64,000 nucleotides of DNA from Isoetes taiwanensis. Lineage: Eukaryota > Streptophyta > Lycopodiopsida > Isoetales > Isoetaceae. The notes beneath the pieces were generated by a model, which worked only from the letters and a program-made list of their open reading frames with translations, searched no databases and was not told the DNA's origin. This document shows, piece by piece, positions 1 to 12,325 of this stretch. Where the stretch lies: contig JAJEKV010000031.1 of NCBI GenBank assembly GCA_021234155.1, positions 10,625,857-10,689,856 on the forward strand. The letters run 5' to 3'. The position numbers were made by a program, and so were the translations under genes. Numbering within the stretch: position 1 is the first letter of the stretch; each line of letters starts with the position of its first letter.

Positions 1-1631
1 CTCTTATCCAAGCTGATGAAGATGACCAGTGTGCCATGGATTCAAAAGACTACGGTTCTGCTTCAAAATACAAGGGAAAGGCAGACACGAAATTGCAAAA
101 GATGTAGAATGTGGAAAACCTAGACTATAAGACACGTCTCTTGCTCGATTATGGCTTTCTCAAGAAAGAATATTCCAAGTATTATGGGTTAGGTTTGTGA
201 GGTTGAATCCCAGCCGTGGATCTGGAGCATATTCTAAATATGATGCCAGATCAGTGGCCAGCATCTTTTTGGAACAAAAATGTCCTGGTCTCCATCGAAC
301 TCATGGTGACCCAAGAAAAAAGCTCCGCAGACCATGTATATGCTGGATAGGTCGGAATCGCCCCTCCCCTGTGCCGCGCCGCGGTGACAACGGGCATCCA
401 TCCACTCCCGATCCATCAACAGCAGCAGCTCCAGGCCCAAGATTTCTATGGGATACAAGAAAACAACAAATCCCACTCAATCAGACCTTAGAAACCCCAA
501 ATCCGGCTATCGCAGGGTTTCCACTAAACACTTATAGCAAAGTCGTTCACCACAGGTCATGACAGGGCGAAAGGATTCCTAAGGAACTCAACCAAGGTCT
601 CTGATTCTAGAACAGAAGAAAACAGATGCATTTATAGGCTGCAAGAACCTATTTCTGAAATCACCTTTTTCGATCCTACATATCTATTCAAAAGATCAAA
701 GATCCTAAATAAGGATGATCCGGCCAGAAATATCTAGATTCTAGTCTTTGGTTGGACCAAATCGGCCTTTTCTTCTAGATTCCGGAACCTCTGATACAAA
801 CGAGCTCTGATACAGCAGACACCCCCCTATAACAGGGCCCTTGCTCATTGGGGAACCTGTTAAAGCGATGGCTGCCTGCTGCCTTTCCGGCCAACCTGCA
901 AAATAGAGAATCCATCTTTGGGAAAAGCGGCCCAAAACACCATCCACACCCTACAATTTAGGATGAAAATTTGCCAACCATGGCAACAATAGACTTGGAA
1001 ACAGATCGAAATTAGAAATTAGACATCTAAATGCCAACAAGCTCCTCAAATCCCTTAAATTATACGGTTTCACATACTCTACACCAGCCAAATCTTAGGC
1101 CAGACCACTGAATTCCAAATACAAAACAAAAAACGTGGAAGTTTATAAGACACGTCTCATATTCGTATGACATGTCTTATATTTGAGCAATGAAAAAGTG
1201 ATTTCTTTGGGACATGTCTTATATATGACATGGAGCTTAAAACGGTGTCTTATAAAAATGTGACAGCCATAAAATAGGAATGCTGTGGAAAAAGGGCCTT
1301 ACTTTGTTGTCGTGTGAAATTACCTGTGTAGGTTTCTTGATTCTAGCAAGGGCTCTGGTAAGGCCACTATGCATGGACGTTCAAATCCATCAGCCCCTAG
1401 ACGCCATAGCCAGCTTGTATATGATCTGGATTTTGCACCATTGCTCTTGCCAGCTTGTATATGATCTGTATCATATGAGCAACCCTATGGTGTGCGTAAA
1501 AAATATAATATATATAATCTAGAGAGTAATAAGTTACTGGACATCTTGCGTTCATTATCATTCCCACTTCTTTTATTTACAGCTCCGACTCTGGGTTTGT
1601 ATGATCACATCGTTGTCTGTTTTGATGAACC
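1..1631. other. Gene-poor left edge
   Basis: No convincing coding exon is visible. At 1,140-1,275 there are short palindromic words built on ATAAGACA..TGTCTTAT, present about three times. At 1,410-1,470 an 18-base word (CAGCTTGTATATGATCTG) occurs twice in direct orientation. The longest open frame, at 197-562 (+), has no recognisable domain. Its composition looks like chance. Confidence 0.5.
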
Positions 1632-4355
1632 TTAGATCTGTTCAAAGTAGCGGACCTTCTCCCAGTCTGTAACTGCTTGGGTAAACGCCAAAGCTTCGGT
1701 GTTGTAAAAATGAGCATAATGATAATGAACATCATCTCCTAGCATGGATTTAGCAAATGCGCTCCCTTTGAACACGTGCACAGCCTCATCCTAACATGGT
1801 TCAACAATTTAGCATTTAGTACAAGAAGCAGGTTAGCATTTAGCACAAAAGTAGTTCTCAGATGAAGCAAAAGCAATTAATTACCAATGATTTGGGTATT
1901 TGTGGAAGATCAGTTTCTAAATACACATTTCCTTCAATTGATTTTGGTGGTTCAATCTTGTTCTTAATTCCATCCAATCCTGAGGCAAGAGCAGCTGCAA
2001 ATGCCAAGTATGGATTGCAATCTGCTCCAGGTAATCGGCATTCTATTCTCAAAGACTTCCCTGATCCAAGAACACGAAAGGGTGCAGTTCGATTATCGTG
2101 ACTCCTAAGAACCAGCAAAAATATAAAGAACTTTTAGTAAATGTCAAAGTTAAAGCATAAATACACAAAATAGACACGGGACCATGCAATCTGTGTTGGT
2201 GCAAAGCTTCCAGCTGTGTAGCGTTTGTAAGAGTTAATTGTTGGAGCATAAAATACCATCATATCTGGAGTGTGCTTCATCCATCCACCAAGAAACCAAC
2301 GGAATTCATCGCTAATAAATGAGCGCACCATCAGGGACACGAGTACAAATTAACAGTACAAAACATTTGTGCATTTCACCTGCAATGGACTGAAGATAGT
2401 CTGTGTGATCCACTAAAAACATTCTGCCCATCATTCCACAAACTTAGATGAATGTGACAGCTCGAACCAGGCTGGGTAGCTTGGGGTTTGGCCATAAATG
2501 TGATTGATACCCCCAATTTCTGTGCAAGCTCTCGTAAACACTGCCCAGCAAAAGAGAATTAAAATCCGTCAAAGTTTTCCCATGTCGTCTAGGAGTCATG
2601 TCGGCAGCAAATGTGACAATACTCATACTAAACAGATGGCCAATTTAGTGTGGAATCAATTCCACATTTTAGTGAATTTTAGTAGTGTATTGAACAATGA
2701 AACCTGAAGAAAATGATGTTAAGAGACAAATACTAAAATAAAATTTTCCTTTTGAGCACATGATGCATATAAAACTGCAAAAGAAGGAAATAAGACCTGT
2801 TTGTAAACAACATGCCGATCTGCCATTTCCAGAATGTTTGCATACCTCACGTTAAGCTCATGCTGTCCTAAACCATACTCTCCTTTGCTGTCCACAAGAA
2901 CCTTAAATAAACGTTATTTGACAAAAGAAAATTCTCTCATCAAATACCTATTCTCGACTGGCACTCCGGATGCTTCTAAATGACGCCTTGCCTGCCCTGG
3001 GAATTATACATTGCTCTGATGTTAGTTAAAAACAAGAATTGAACATTAAAAGTGCAAGATATTGATTGCAAACAAGAGACCTGTTTCTGTCCTAAATTAT
3101 TCTGAGAGAATGGATGGAAGATTCAAGGAAGATAGAATAAATTTATGATAGCAAGTTTATCATTGTACCATGCAGGTATGAAACATGTCATAATTTTACT
3201 CGATATCCGTGACTCATGGGATAAAGCAGAGACATGGAACTGGGGGGAAAACGTACATTGACATAGAACCATCCTTTCAAACAATAAGAAATCAATTAGC
3301 ATTTTGTACCATGAAAGTACTCCTCTCTTGTCCCTTGCAAAATGTGGTAATCCTCTCTGATCCAACCGACTGGCTTCAGATCGATGTAATTCTTGGCCTA
3401 GCTCAAAATCAGTAATATATGTTCGTTAAAATGACAAGTCATTTTTATAAAAAGTGACAGAAAAAATGCATCACATTTGCTTTCTCAAGATTCTCTTGGT
3501 ACAAATAATACTCAAGTTCAGAGGCTGCCATTGGAAATGTAACTGCCAAGTTCTTCTGCTTTCTTAATTTGATCTCTCAGAATTGATCTGGGAGCATGAG
3601 GAGCTAGCTCGTGGCTTTTCTCATCAACCACATCACATAGGACTAAAGCTGTTTTTCCAGCCTATACTGAATCATTAGCAAGAACAACATATTAGGAAAA
3701 AAGAATACAATGCTCACCATGTTGCAATGCGAAGAGTCTTAAGTTGAGGAACCAGGTGAATATCCCCATACCCAAGCTCCCAACTGGCATACTTATACCC
3801 TGAAACTGCCTCCATGTTTAAAGTCGGTTTGCTAGTAGATACGAACAGGAATGAGTACCATCAGGTACTGCGCTTTCCAGAAAGAAATGCCCAGTATATC
3901 TGTTTTCATCAACAATGTAGAAGTATAACTCAAATATTCAAGACCCTAATATTATATTTGTAGATTTCAAGCAGATTAAGTGAATCTTGTTTGCAGAGAT
4001 CACTACTTTTTTTTAAGACCAGAAACACCAACCTTAAGTTTTAAGCTCTCAATTGTTACACGTCCTTAAGACATTTCATCAACCAACAATGAGAAAAATG
4101 TCATGATCTGTACTTTGGAAATTCCTTTTGAATTGTCGTTCATTTTTGAACTTCATATCTACAGCCATTATGCTTGGGAAAAGCATACCTCTTTCCTAAT
4201 AAGCGGCCGTAGCAATCCGTAAAGCCCACAATTACAGTATCCACCTCATCTGCTTCGACAAGTTCTTGAAGCCTTCCAACTGTAAGCATTCCTCTCAATG
4301 TGTTTTGTTCCAGGCATGTTGTTGTTGTGGAGGAAAACATTTTTACTCTCTGCAT
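1632..4355 (-). CDS. Glutamine synthetase-like protein (FluG/GS catalytic type), ten exons, frame-damaged
   Basis: Member of the glutamine synthetase superfamily (ATP-dependent ligation of ammonia or an amine to glutamate), of the bacterial-like FluG/GS catalytic class rather than plastid/cytosolic GS2/GS1. Exons joined by GT-AG: 4355-4189, 3899-3718, 3661-3475, 3397-3310, 2996-2948, 2887-2797, 2540-2380, 2311-2183, 2104-1885, 1790-1632. The N-terminal beta-grasp part reads VIVGFTDCYGRLLGKR. Catalytic motifs follow in order: MAASELEYYL (metal-binding Glu), GQHELNVRYA, GSSCHIHLSL (His), SDEFRWFLGGW, APTINSYKR, HDNRTAPFRV, RIECRLPGADCNPYLAFA. The C-terminus is DWEKVRYFEQI followed by TAA. About 475 residues, normal for the family. 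Frame is lost by single bases in exon 2 (near 3,850) and twice in exon 3 (an A-run near 3,653 and again near 3,545). Either a young pseudogene or uncorrected sequence error. True substrate unknown. Confidence 0.8.
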
Positions 4356-5978
4356 TCTGGTATTTGAATTCGCTATGAAACTCGGGTGATCTCTGAGTGG
4401 AAGACAAATAAGAGTTTACAAGACAAACGAGGAATTAGGATGAATAATTTTTTAATACTCACATTTCTCTTGCAGGTGACATCAAATTTGGGGACAAATT
4501 GGTCAAATATGGTAAAGACCTTCGGATTGCGAATTGGGTACTTCGGGCCCGACGTATGAACTGCAAAATCATCTTGCTTTTCAAAGAGCTTGCCTTCTTT
4601 TGATCTTAAAACAAGTGTCGTGTTATGAAAAGAAATTGAAATGGGATTATGACAAGAGCTCCGGTCAAGGGACCCCCGTTTTTCATACCAACTATTCCAC
4701 TGTCATCTCCATTATTTATCACGAGCACAGATTCCAGCACCAAATCCATCTTATCCAATTCTTGATTCGGGCATTTCTTTTTACCCTGCCAGAATGGTGG
4801 TGTCAAACTAGGTTTTGCCAGGCAGCATAACATTGTCTCAAATGGTGACATCTGTGTATGCATATTCAATTTATCTTTCCTTATGGTTTTTTTTTTTGCA
4901 TCTTTTATTTCTGACCATTGAACTCTGGAATATTCCGTGTTTTATGCCAGATCAAAGGCCGTTACATTTTTCATCAACAATTTGCCTGCAACTTCCAATG
5001 GTCCAAACCGAATATATGGTTGCAAGCAAAAAGAAAAAGCAAAAAACCTCCAAACTGAAAAAAGTAATGGTGCGTGGGCACAAAGCCTTCACCAGGCATT
5101 CCGTGAGTCTACTCCCCCCTTCTGAGTCTACTCCGGCCTTCTGATATCCCCCTTCAATCCTTGGGAATGAGTCTACTCCCCATTACGAAGTCTATTCACG
5201 GCCTTCGATATTCCCCTTCAATCCTTGCCCCAAACACCCAGTTGCTGCAAACACATAAAGTTTTACTCGCCTATTTGCTGCAAATCCATGAAGCTTCACT
5301 CGCTCCAGGAAAAGGGCTCACAATGATTAGGTCGGGATGATGTAGGCAGGCCATCGATTTGTTTGATCCCCTTGATCAAACATGGATCTCAAAAAGAATG
5401 ACTTTTCGGATCACTCTCAGCTCAAAATCCCTCTTTTCCTTTTACCGGCACGCAATTGGATGGCGATTTGATTCACCGCTAAAAAAGATTAACAAGATCC
5501 ACAAAATTTGTGACAATTGAGGAAAATGGACTTTGACATGGCCATCTCAAACTCATCGCCATAGGTGCTAATTTCAAGAACTGAATGAGCTTCGGTAGGA
5601 ACCCCTCCCCGGAAGGGCCGCCTAATGAGAAGAAAGGGGCATGCATTTTTTTGTCCTTTCAATCTCAAACCATGCATAGAAACCAAAAAAAAAAAAAAAA
5701 AAAAAAACACACATCTCGAGCTGATTTTGCAATGCTACTTTGACTGGCCAACAAGCAACTCAAATCACTCAAAAAATATAGTTTGACTACAGTTTCGCAT
5801 ATGATACAGAGGCAAAATCTTGGCCAAACCATGCCAGAAATACCGCCCGCAAATACCAAACAAAATAATTAGAAGCTTATCTATTCTATTCTATCTATTC
5901 TTTGGAGGAGAGTTTCTGTCTTTTTTATTTGCGAAAATGCTCTTTGGCTGCAGAGACCTTGATAATCTGGTCAAAATT

Positions 5979-6195
5979 AGAAACGATACAAATATAACAT
6001 AAGATTTTGTATGGTTTGAGACGATATTCATATAAGAATACTGTATAAGCTGATGGTGGCACCCTGGATTCCAAAAATAGGAAATAAGAAACGGTACAAA
6101 TATAACATAAGATTTTGTATGCATTGAGATGATATTAAAATAAGAATATCAGTATAAAAGTGGTGATGGCACTCTAGATTCCAAAAATGGGAATC
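5979..6195. repeat. Tandem duplication, about 108-bp unit, two copies
   Basis: The stretch beginning AGAAACGATACAAATATAAC at 5,979 recurs at 6,087 as AGAAACGGTACAAATATAAC. Each copy then runs through GATTTTGTATG and ends in GATTCCAAAAAT. The copies differ at scattered positions, so the duplication is not very recent. Confidence 0.8.
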
Positions 6196-6732
6196 TAGAG
6201 CTGGAATTTAGCTTCTTGTTGGTCGGGAGTTCTTTGGTTCACGTGGGCAGGCCGCACTTGGCGAGGATGGCGCCTATTCCTGGCATGGTAAATGTCGTCT
6301 GATGTCTATAAGCATCTATGGCGAGGGATTGCATGGCCTTTTCGTGGGGCTCCAAGAATTGGTGCAGTGACTTGATTCTACAGTGGCGGTTTTGTGTTCC
6401 TTGTTTTATTGTATGTGGCACCATGTCTTTGAGGAGGGCAGCCAGGAAAGGGAAGGGGGTCGCCCGATCTATATAGCAATTTGACAATGCAATAACGTGT
6501 ATCAATGAATCCTGCAAAGTATGGCTCAAAGCTTATTATAACGACGCTCACCCACATGACACAGATGTCAATAAAAATTGGTGTGCTGGTAAAAATGACC
6601 ACCCAATAAACAGCCCAAATGATGGCTAAAAGGTCCATAAGCATTGCAACTAGTAGCTACCCTCAATGGAGGAGAGCTCATCAATGTTACACAAGTTCAA
6701 CGACCTCACGGCCACAAGGACATAAATTGTAA

Positions 6733-6777
6733 TGTATTCTATTCTATTCTATTCTATTCTATTCTATTCTATTCTCT
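6733..6777. repeat. (ATTCT)n microsatellite, probable non-LTR retroelement tail
   Basis: About eight to nine perfect ATTCT units. The same unit ends two LINE 3' regions elsewhere in the window (21,085-21,105 and 55,563-55,646), so this array may be the tail of another 5'-truncated LINE/SINE insertion. A related array, ATTCT/CTATTC, lies at 5,878-5,900. Confidence 0.75.
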
Positions 6778-8159
6778 ATTCAAAAATAGAGGTTTTTTGT
6801 GCATGTTGAAGCACTGAGAGTTCATATAACTATAGAGGAAAAGATGTAGCTAAAAATGAAAAAAGGAAAATAAATAAGCTTATATTATTTTAAGGGCTTA
6901 TATTATTTTATTGATTTATCGTTTTAAGGGCTTGTTATTTTTGAACGTAATAAACCTTTTTAGAACTTTTTAGCAAGTTTGCCTAACCTCTCCTACAACG
7001 TTTGCTGAATTTTCAGCCTATCCATGTGACAAGACAAGTCAGCTTGATTCATTCTCTACCGTTGCATCTCTAATTTCCAACCATGCAGCCATGGAAATTA
7101 GAAAAGTACTCATCTATATACAAGAGCTTCGTTTCTTGGATATTGCATGTTCAATGTGGCGTGTTCGGTCTCAGTATTTGCCACGATTTAGGCGGGGAGG
7201 AATTGCCGTGATTTTTATGACCCTAAGAGTCCTAACTACAAGGAATATTCAACGAAGAAACCATATCAGAATATATTAGAGAAGATGACATAATTGGCAT
7301 AGAATGGCATTCTATGCCATTAGAACGGCAGAACGTCGTGTTGAGATAATAGCCGTGCTACTGTGCCATGTGCATGATAAAAAATTGGGATTTTTTGCTG
7401 TTGGCAAGAATGCCGTGCGGAACGGCCGTTCTGCCCCAAAATCCACCATTCTCAGGGTAAAAAATGCCAAGAACGGTGTAAATTGAAGACCACCGTTTGT
7501 TCCCCATTCCTGGGGAGGTATTTTTTCCACCTTCTATAATCAGACCTGCAATACCATTTGCTGGCACCGACTTTTGCATCTGCTGCTACTGCTCAAATTT
7601 CAGCCTTGAGGTAAGCGAAACTATGCAAATCTTCATTGCAAAATTTTATTACATAACAAAGCAAACTGGATCATTTTTCGTTATGAGCAAACTTGTTTTG
7701 ACAATTTTTCTGACACACCAAAGCTGGAGCAAGTCGAATCATTTTCTAGAATCTATATATATTAGGGTTCTATATATTAGGGTTAGACTTAGAGATTTGT
7801 GTAGCTCCCTTCCCTATTACCACAGCGTCTTGGCTTATGCTGCTAGAATCACTGGTGCCTATCTATTGCTTCACACTCTCCTTGGTCTTATCTACTGTAT
7901 CAGTGGAAAGAATATACCTGCTCACAGTACATCTTTTTGCTGGCTAATCTTCTTTATTGATCAGGTATAATTCTACACACAGTTGGATAATTTACGCTTA
8001 TATGAAGTTCATGTTTTCAGTTTTATATTTTACTCCTAAAGAGAAAGGTTTAGCTTATAATTTCTTTTGAGTCTTTGTTATCACGAATTAACATATTTGG
8101 AGGTCATATTCTGAAAGATTTTATTGTTTCTGATCATTCTAACTAGTTTTTGAAGAAAT

Positions 8160-8187
8160 GTCGTTCCGTTCCGTTCCGTTCCGTTCA
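8160..8187. repeat. (GTTCC)n microsatellite
   Basis: Five consecutive TTCCG/GTTCC units, perfect. It lies in otherwise unremarkable AT-rich DNA. Confidence 0.85.
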
Positions 8188-9708
8188 AATGAGTTAGCTG
8201 TACCCGTTCCTTAAGGCTTGTCGTTCCTAAAATTGTTCCATTCTATGCCAACTATGGAAGATGATCATCTAACACATATCAGAGAGCTGAAGATGATGCT
8301 GGAGGAAAGGCAGACCCAACTCGCATGAAAATGGCTAGAATCACTATTGGATCTGTGCTCGAATTTAGGTTCTTGATTCAGCTTGATGAAGTTGTTGGGG
8401 CCCTCATTTCATATTGTGATCTCTAACACTTCCTGTGATGATGCGAAGGAAATCTCATCGTAAGTACCTTTTTATTTCAAGAATGTACACATGTTTCTTG
8501 CTTTAGATACAAGCTATTTCTCCATAGGCATAGACCATGGGATTGGACACCCAGAGTGTTGTCTCTCCTGTGGTCTTGTGACCTGCAATTGCAAGAAATG
8601 GATCTGCAAATGGGTTACATTTTCCATCCCTTATATGCTACAGACAGGTAGGTGTTTTCAAATAGGAGAATGATTCCATGGTATATCCTGAGTCAACATC
8701 AAGTGAGGGCCAGGCTTGCCAGCAAAGCTATGTAAGATTCGAGTGAAATCAAGCATGGTGTACCCTTCACTGAAAAATAACAGAATTGCTTATTGATGAT
8801 CCCAATAGACTTAGCAGGCCCAGAAAACATGAATCACGTTGTCATTGTCGTTCTCGGACCAATTGCACACCCAGACTTCAACGAATATTGTGACTAATAG
8901 GAAAATCAAGACGTGGCCAGATGTAGTAATTCATATAGCAATGGTAGATAGATTGACCTATCAGATGGCATTTCTAACACAACTGAGTACTCTGATGTGA
9001 AATTTGTAGATGGAAACATATTAAACCACTCCATAGATGCATAGTTTTTTATAGAACATAGTATTATATCTATAATTCTAACACAATAGATAGGGAAGTT
9101 AAGCTTAAGCATTGAGGCCTTTGGCAAACTAAAAAAAAAATGCCTGTTGCAATATTTTCCCTTCCTTTAGAGATAACATTTCTCAAAATCAATAGTGCCA
9201 TTTAATCTGTAATGCAGCACCAGATAATAAATCTGTAATCTCCATCAGATAATAAATTCTACAGTTCTACAACAAGCTTTCTCAACTCTTTGCCGCCTAG
9301 AGTCACACACAAGTCGTTCTTCAAGAACACATGGCTTCCTCCAATGCAAGTCCCTCTGACTGAGCTGGGAAATTAAAGTGAAATTCCCATCATTAAAATG
9401 CAAAATGGATAGATTATCTCCATGTCTGAACCTGAACCCGTTTCTTGGACCCCCATTATTCATAAATGCAATCCTTGATCCTGCTCCTCTTCAGCATTCT
9501 CCTAATATTGGGGATACACAATGGCACATTTTCTTCGGTTTAAGAAGAGCCTTTTGGGAGAAGAATCTATATTGCTCAAAAAAAACATTTTCCACAACCA
9601 AACCAATGAGTTTCTCTCTCTCAATGGACAAGCTTCATAGGACATAAACTTGCCACAATTTGTTTTGTATTGTGGGATGGCATCCTCGCAATGATTGGAA
9701 CTAAGGTT

Positions 9709-9735
9709 CGTGTATTGTATTGTATTGTATTGTAT
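9709..9735. repeat. (GTATT)n microsatellite
   Basis: Five units of GTATT/TGTAT at the end of a stretch that includes GGACATAAACTTGCC. That stretch resembles the sequence just before the ATTCT array at 6,733 (GGACATAAATTGTAATG). This suggests related element tails with slightly different repeat units. Confidence 0.7.
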
Positions 9736-9840
9736 AAGAAATTGTATACTTTAGGCAGATTAAGCAGCTTGTTTGTTTTGGTGGTCTTGTTTCTATTTTA
9801 GAGTAGTTTGGGTGGGACCGCCCGTATTTAGAGCCCGGGA

Positions 9841-10240
9841 TGTGGTATTTCCGGACTTTTTGTGGTATTTCCGGCCACCCGTTATCAGCCACTGTAACTT
9901 CACAGTTTCAAGCCCAGAATCAACTGTTTTGGGGCATTTTTGGATCAATCCGGCTCTATCTGGGCTCAAATCGCTTCCTCTCTTCATCAAACTAATGTTA
10001 AAGAGGTAGATAAAGTGATTAGAAGGGCTTTTGAAGCAGTTCAAGCCGTCCACGGAGCTGCAAGAACGATCCGATCAAAGATTTCGATTCCCCACCACGT
10101 TTTGCGCTTGGTTTTGCGGAAATACCACTTTTTGGCGGAAATACCATTTTTGGCCGGAAATACCACTTTTTGGCGGAAATACCACAGGTTGATAACGGAT
10201 GTCGAGAAATACCACCAAGAAAGTCGGAAATACCACACCT
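9841..10240. repeat. Clustered GGAAATACCAC words in both orientations
   Basis: Two inverted words GTGGTATTTCCGG at 9,841-9,873 are followed 250 bp later by about six direct words GGAAATACCAC (near 10,119, 10,137 degenerate, 10,156, 10,174, 10,205, 10,225), spaced 18-30 bases with GGC/GGCC between. The inverted ends and the internal cluster look like sub-terminal motifs of an unclassified DNA element. No coding capacity recognised. Confidence 0.6.
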
Positions 10241-12059
10241 TGGGTGGGGTTTTCTTTGCAATGGTTCAAAAAGAAAGATACCTTGCAAATTTTGGAAACC
10301 GGATGAAGGCGGAACCGCGATGGTTTTATTGTGCTTTCATGCCAAAAGGCTCGAGGTTGCGTAGTTTCTGGCAGTGGAGGAGTTGTAGGTCTTGAGGTGA
10401 AGGGCTGGTGAAGCTTTCAGCAGATCCTTTTCTCTTGCTTATGTGGGACTGTTAGTGTCCTTTCCTTTTTGTTGTGCAAGGACGCGTGGTGGGGGATTGA
10501 GGAGAAGGAAAATTTAGGTGCATGTGGGTTCAATTCCCATCGCATGGGCAGTCCTATAGATGCTTTTTTTTTCCATCATTTCTTTTTATACACTACAAAA
10601 AAAATTTGATTCTCTAGTTGGAAAATTAAGGGAGAATCTACTTGTCATTCACCGTGCATTCACCTATAAATCACCTTTACCATGTGGAGAATTTTCTCCC
10701 TGAAAATCATGGAGAACTAGTGGAGAATTAATGGTGAATCTTGGACTCGATTCACCATTTGTTCACCTCTAATTTACCATTAAAATTTCTACATCACCAC
10801 TTCATTTCTAAAAGTTTATGAGCCATATCAACATTTGTACATTGTCTATATCGGCATCTATACATTATCTCAAAGGTAACAAAATAGAGTAACAAAATAG
10901 ATAATTATTTCGGGGCATCCTATGAAATATTAATAAGCCCCATCTCATTTGCAAATCCATGCACCAATAGATCAAATCGAATACGATAAGCTCCTCCAAA
11001 TGCTTGCATATTAATCCAAGCGCATACAATCCCCTTATCCTCCACAAAATCTGGATCTAACAAACATGACATTACTTTATACATCAAGTGATTTCTATAT
11101 TGAACATTCTAGAAATAAGGATCTTACCCAAAGATGCTTTAGCAAGATATGATCCAACCTTCTTTGTTCAAATTATGCGTGATACTAGTGGCATAGACAT
11201 GGCAAGTTGGGTCTTCAAAAGCGACTCACGAGGTCCAATTGCACGAGCTATTTTACCATCCTCCTGAACACATAGTTTAGTGTTGGACAAAATTCACACT
11301 ATCGTCCATATTCAAAATACTCTTTGTATGCCAAAACTTTAAGAATGCATTCCTATCCACAACAAATAGCTTCACAATAAATGTCTCATAGAACATCTTA
11401 AATAAATGCGAAATATACCTTAAAATACTTTGTGCCATTTTGTGCATCAAGTTGGCCGTGCTTAAAATATTTCTTGTAGATGGGGCTTCGCAAGTGCAAT
11501 GTTTGAAGCAACAATGATAATAGTGGCAATCAAGGTTCCATATTCTTTGTTAAGCCCATATTTTTAAGAGAAAATAGTACCAGAGTGATCCACAAAGGTA
11601 GGCACCAAGATAAATGCATGTATAATGTATCTCCAATTCTTGCAATGTTCACGACCATGTAATTGATTATTTCCCCACTTGTGTGGCTTTATCTAGAGAT
11701 ATTAGAGAGATGCGTATCTTTCCAATGAACAAATGATGGTAATGCTGACCACACTTGGGAACCTAGCAATTGCACGTCAAAGAATCGTTGGCGCGGACTC
11801 AAATTTTCAGTAACCTTAGCACCAAGAAACAACAGTGTTAAGATGGTCATTGTACCAGAAAAAGATGTAATGTTCTTTACGCAATTAATCAGGGTGCCTG
11901 TCAGGATGTCAGGATTTAAGTACCATTGTGACAGTGGCAATGTCAAACTTCAATCTATAGAATATTGTCACTTTCCTTGAATCCTTTCTTGACAAAAGCT
12001 TGTACTGGTTGGTGCAAATCCTTGGCAGCATCCACGGAACATATATCCAAAAGAAAGAT

Positions 12060-12325
12060 GCGAACATATATCAAGAGGCCACCTGCATGCATCTAGAATT
12101 GGAAATGCAAGCTGTACAGTTCATTCGGTTCCCAAAAGACATGAACATATATCAAGAGCCCACCTGCAATGCATCTAAAATTGGAAATGCAAGCTGTAAA
12201 CACTTCATTCAGTTCCATTCGGTTCCCAAAAGACATGAACATATATCAAGAGCCCCACGCAATGCATCTAAAATTGGAAATGCAAGTCGTAAACACTTCA
12301 TTCGGTTCCCTTCAGAAAATGCTAA
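12060..12325. repeat. Minisatellite, about 81-97-bp unit, three copies
   Basis: Three successive copies begin GAACATATATCAAGAG (12,063, 12,142, 12,237), run through GCATCTAAAATTGGAAATGC, and end at TTCGGTTCCC before AAAAGACAT. Copy two carries an extra internal duplication of the TTCAGTTCCATTCGG part. It lies inside the CACTA element. Confidence 0.85.

Larger units (their letters stand above)
4356..10590. other. Intergenic, microsatellites and small tandem duplications
   Basis: I see no reliable gene in about 6.2 kb. Visible structure: a diverged tandem duplication of about 80 bp at 5,104-5,230, poly-A of about 23 at 5,684-5,706, and pentanucleotide arrays listed separately. Open frames here (for example 4,534-4,830, 5,489-5,710, 7,497-7,970) carry no recognisable domain and look like chance frames in AT-rich DNA. 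Confidence 0.5.

Noticed and set aside
5684-5706. Poly-A run as evidence of a processed pseudogene
   Set aside because: No gene homology in the preceding several hundred bases.
10500-10560. GGGTTCAATTCCC word resembling a Pol III B box
   Set aside because: No convincing A box upstream and no defined element ends. Left unannotated.
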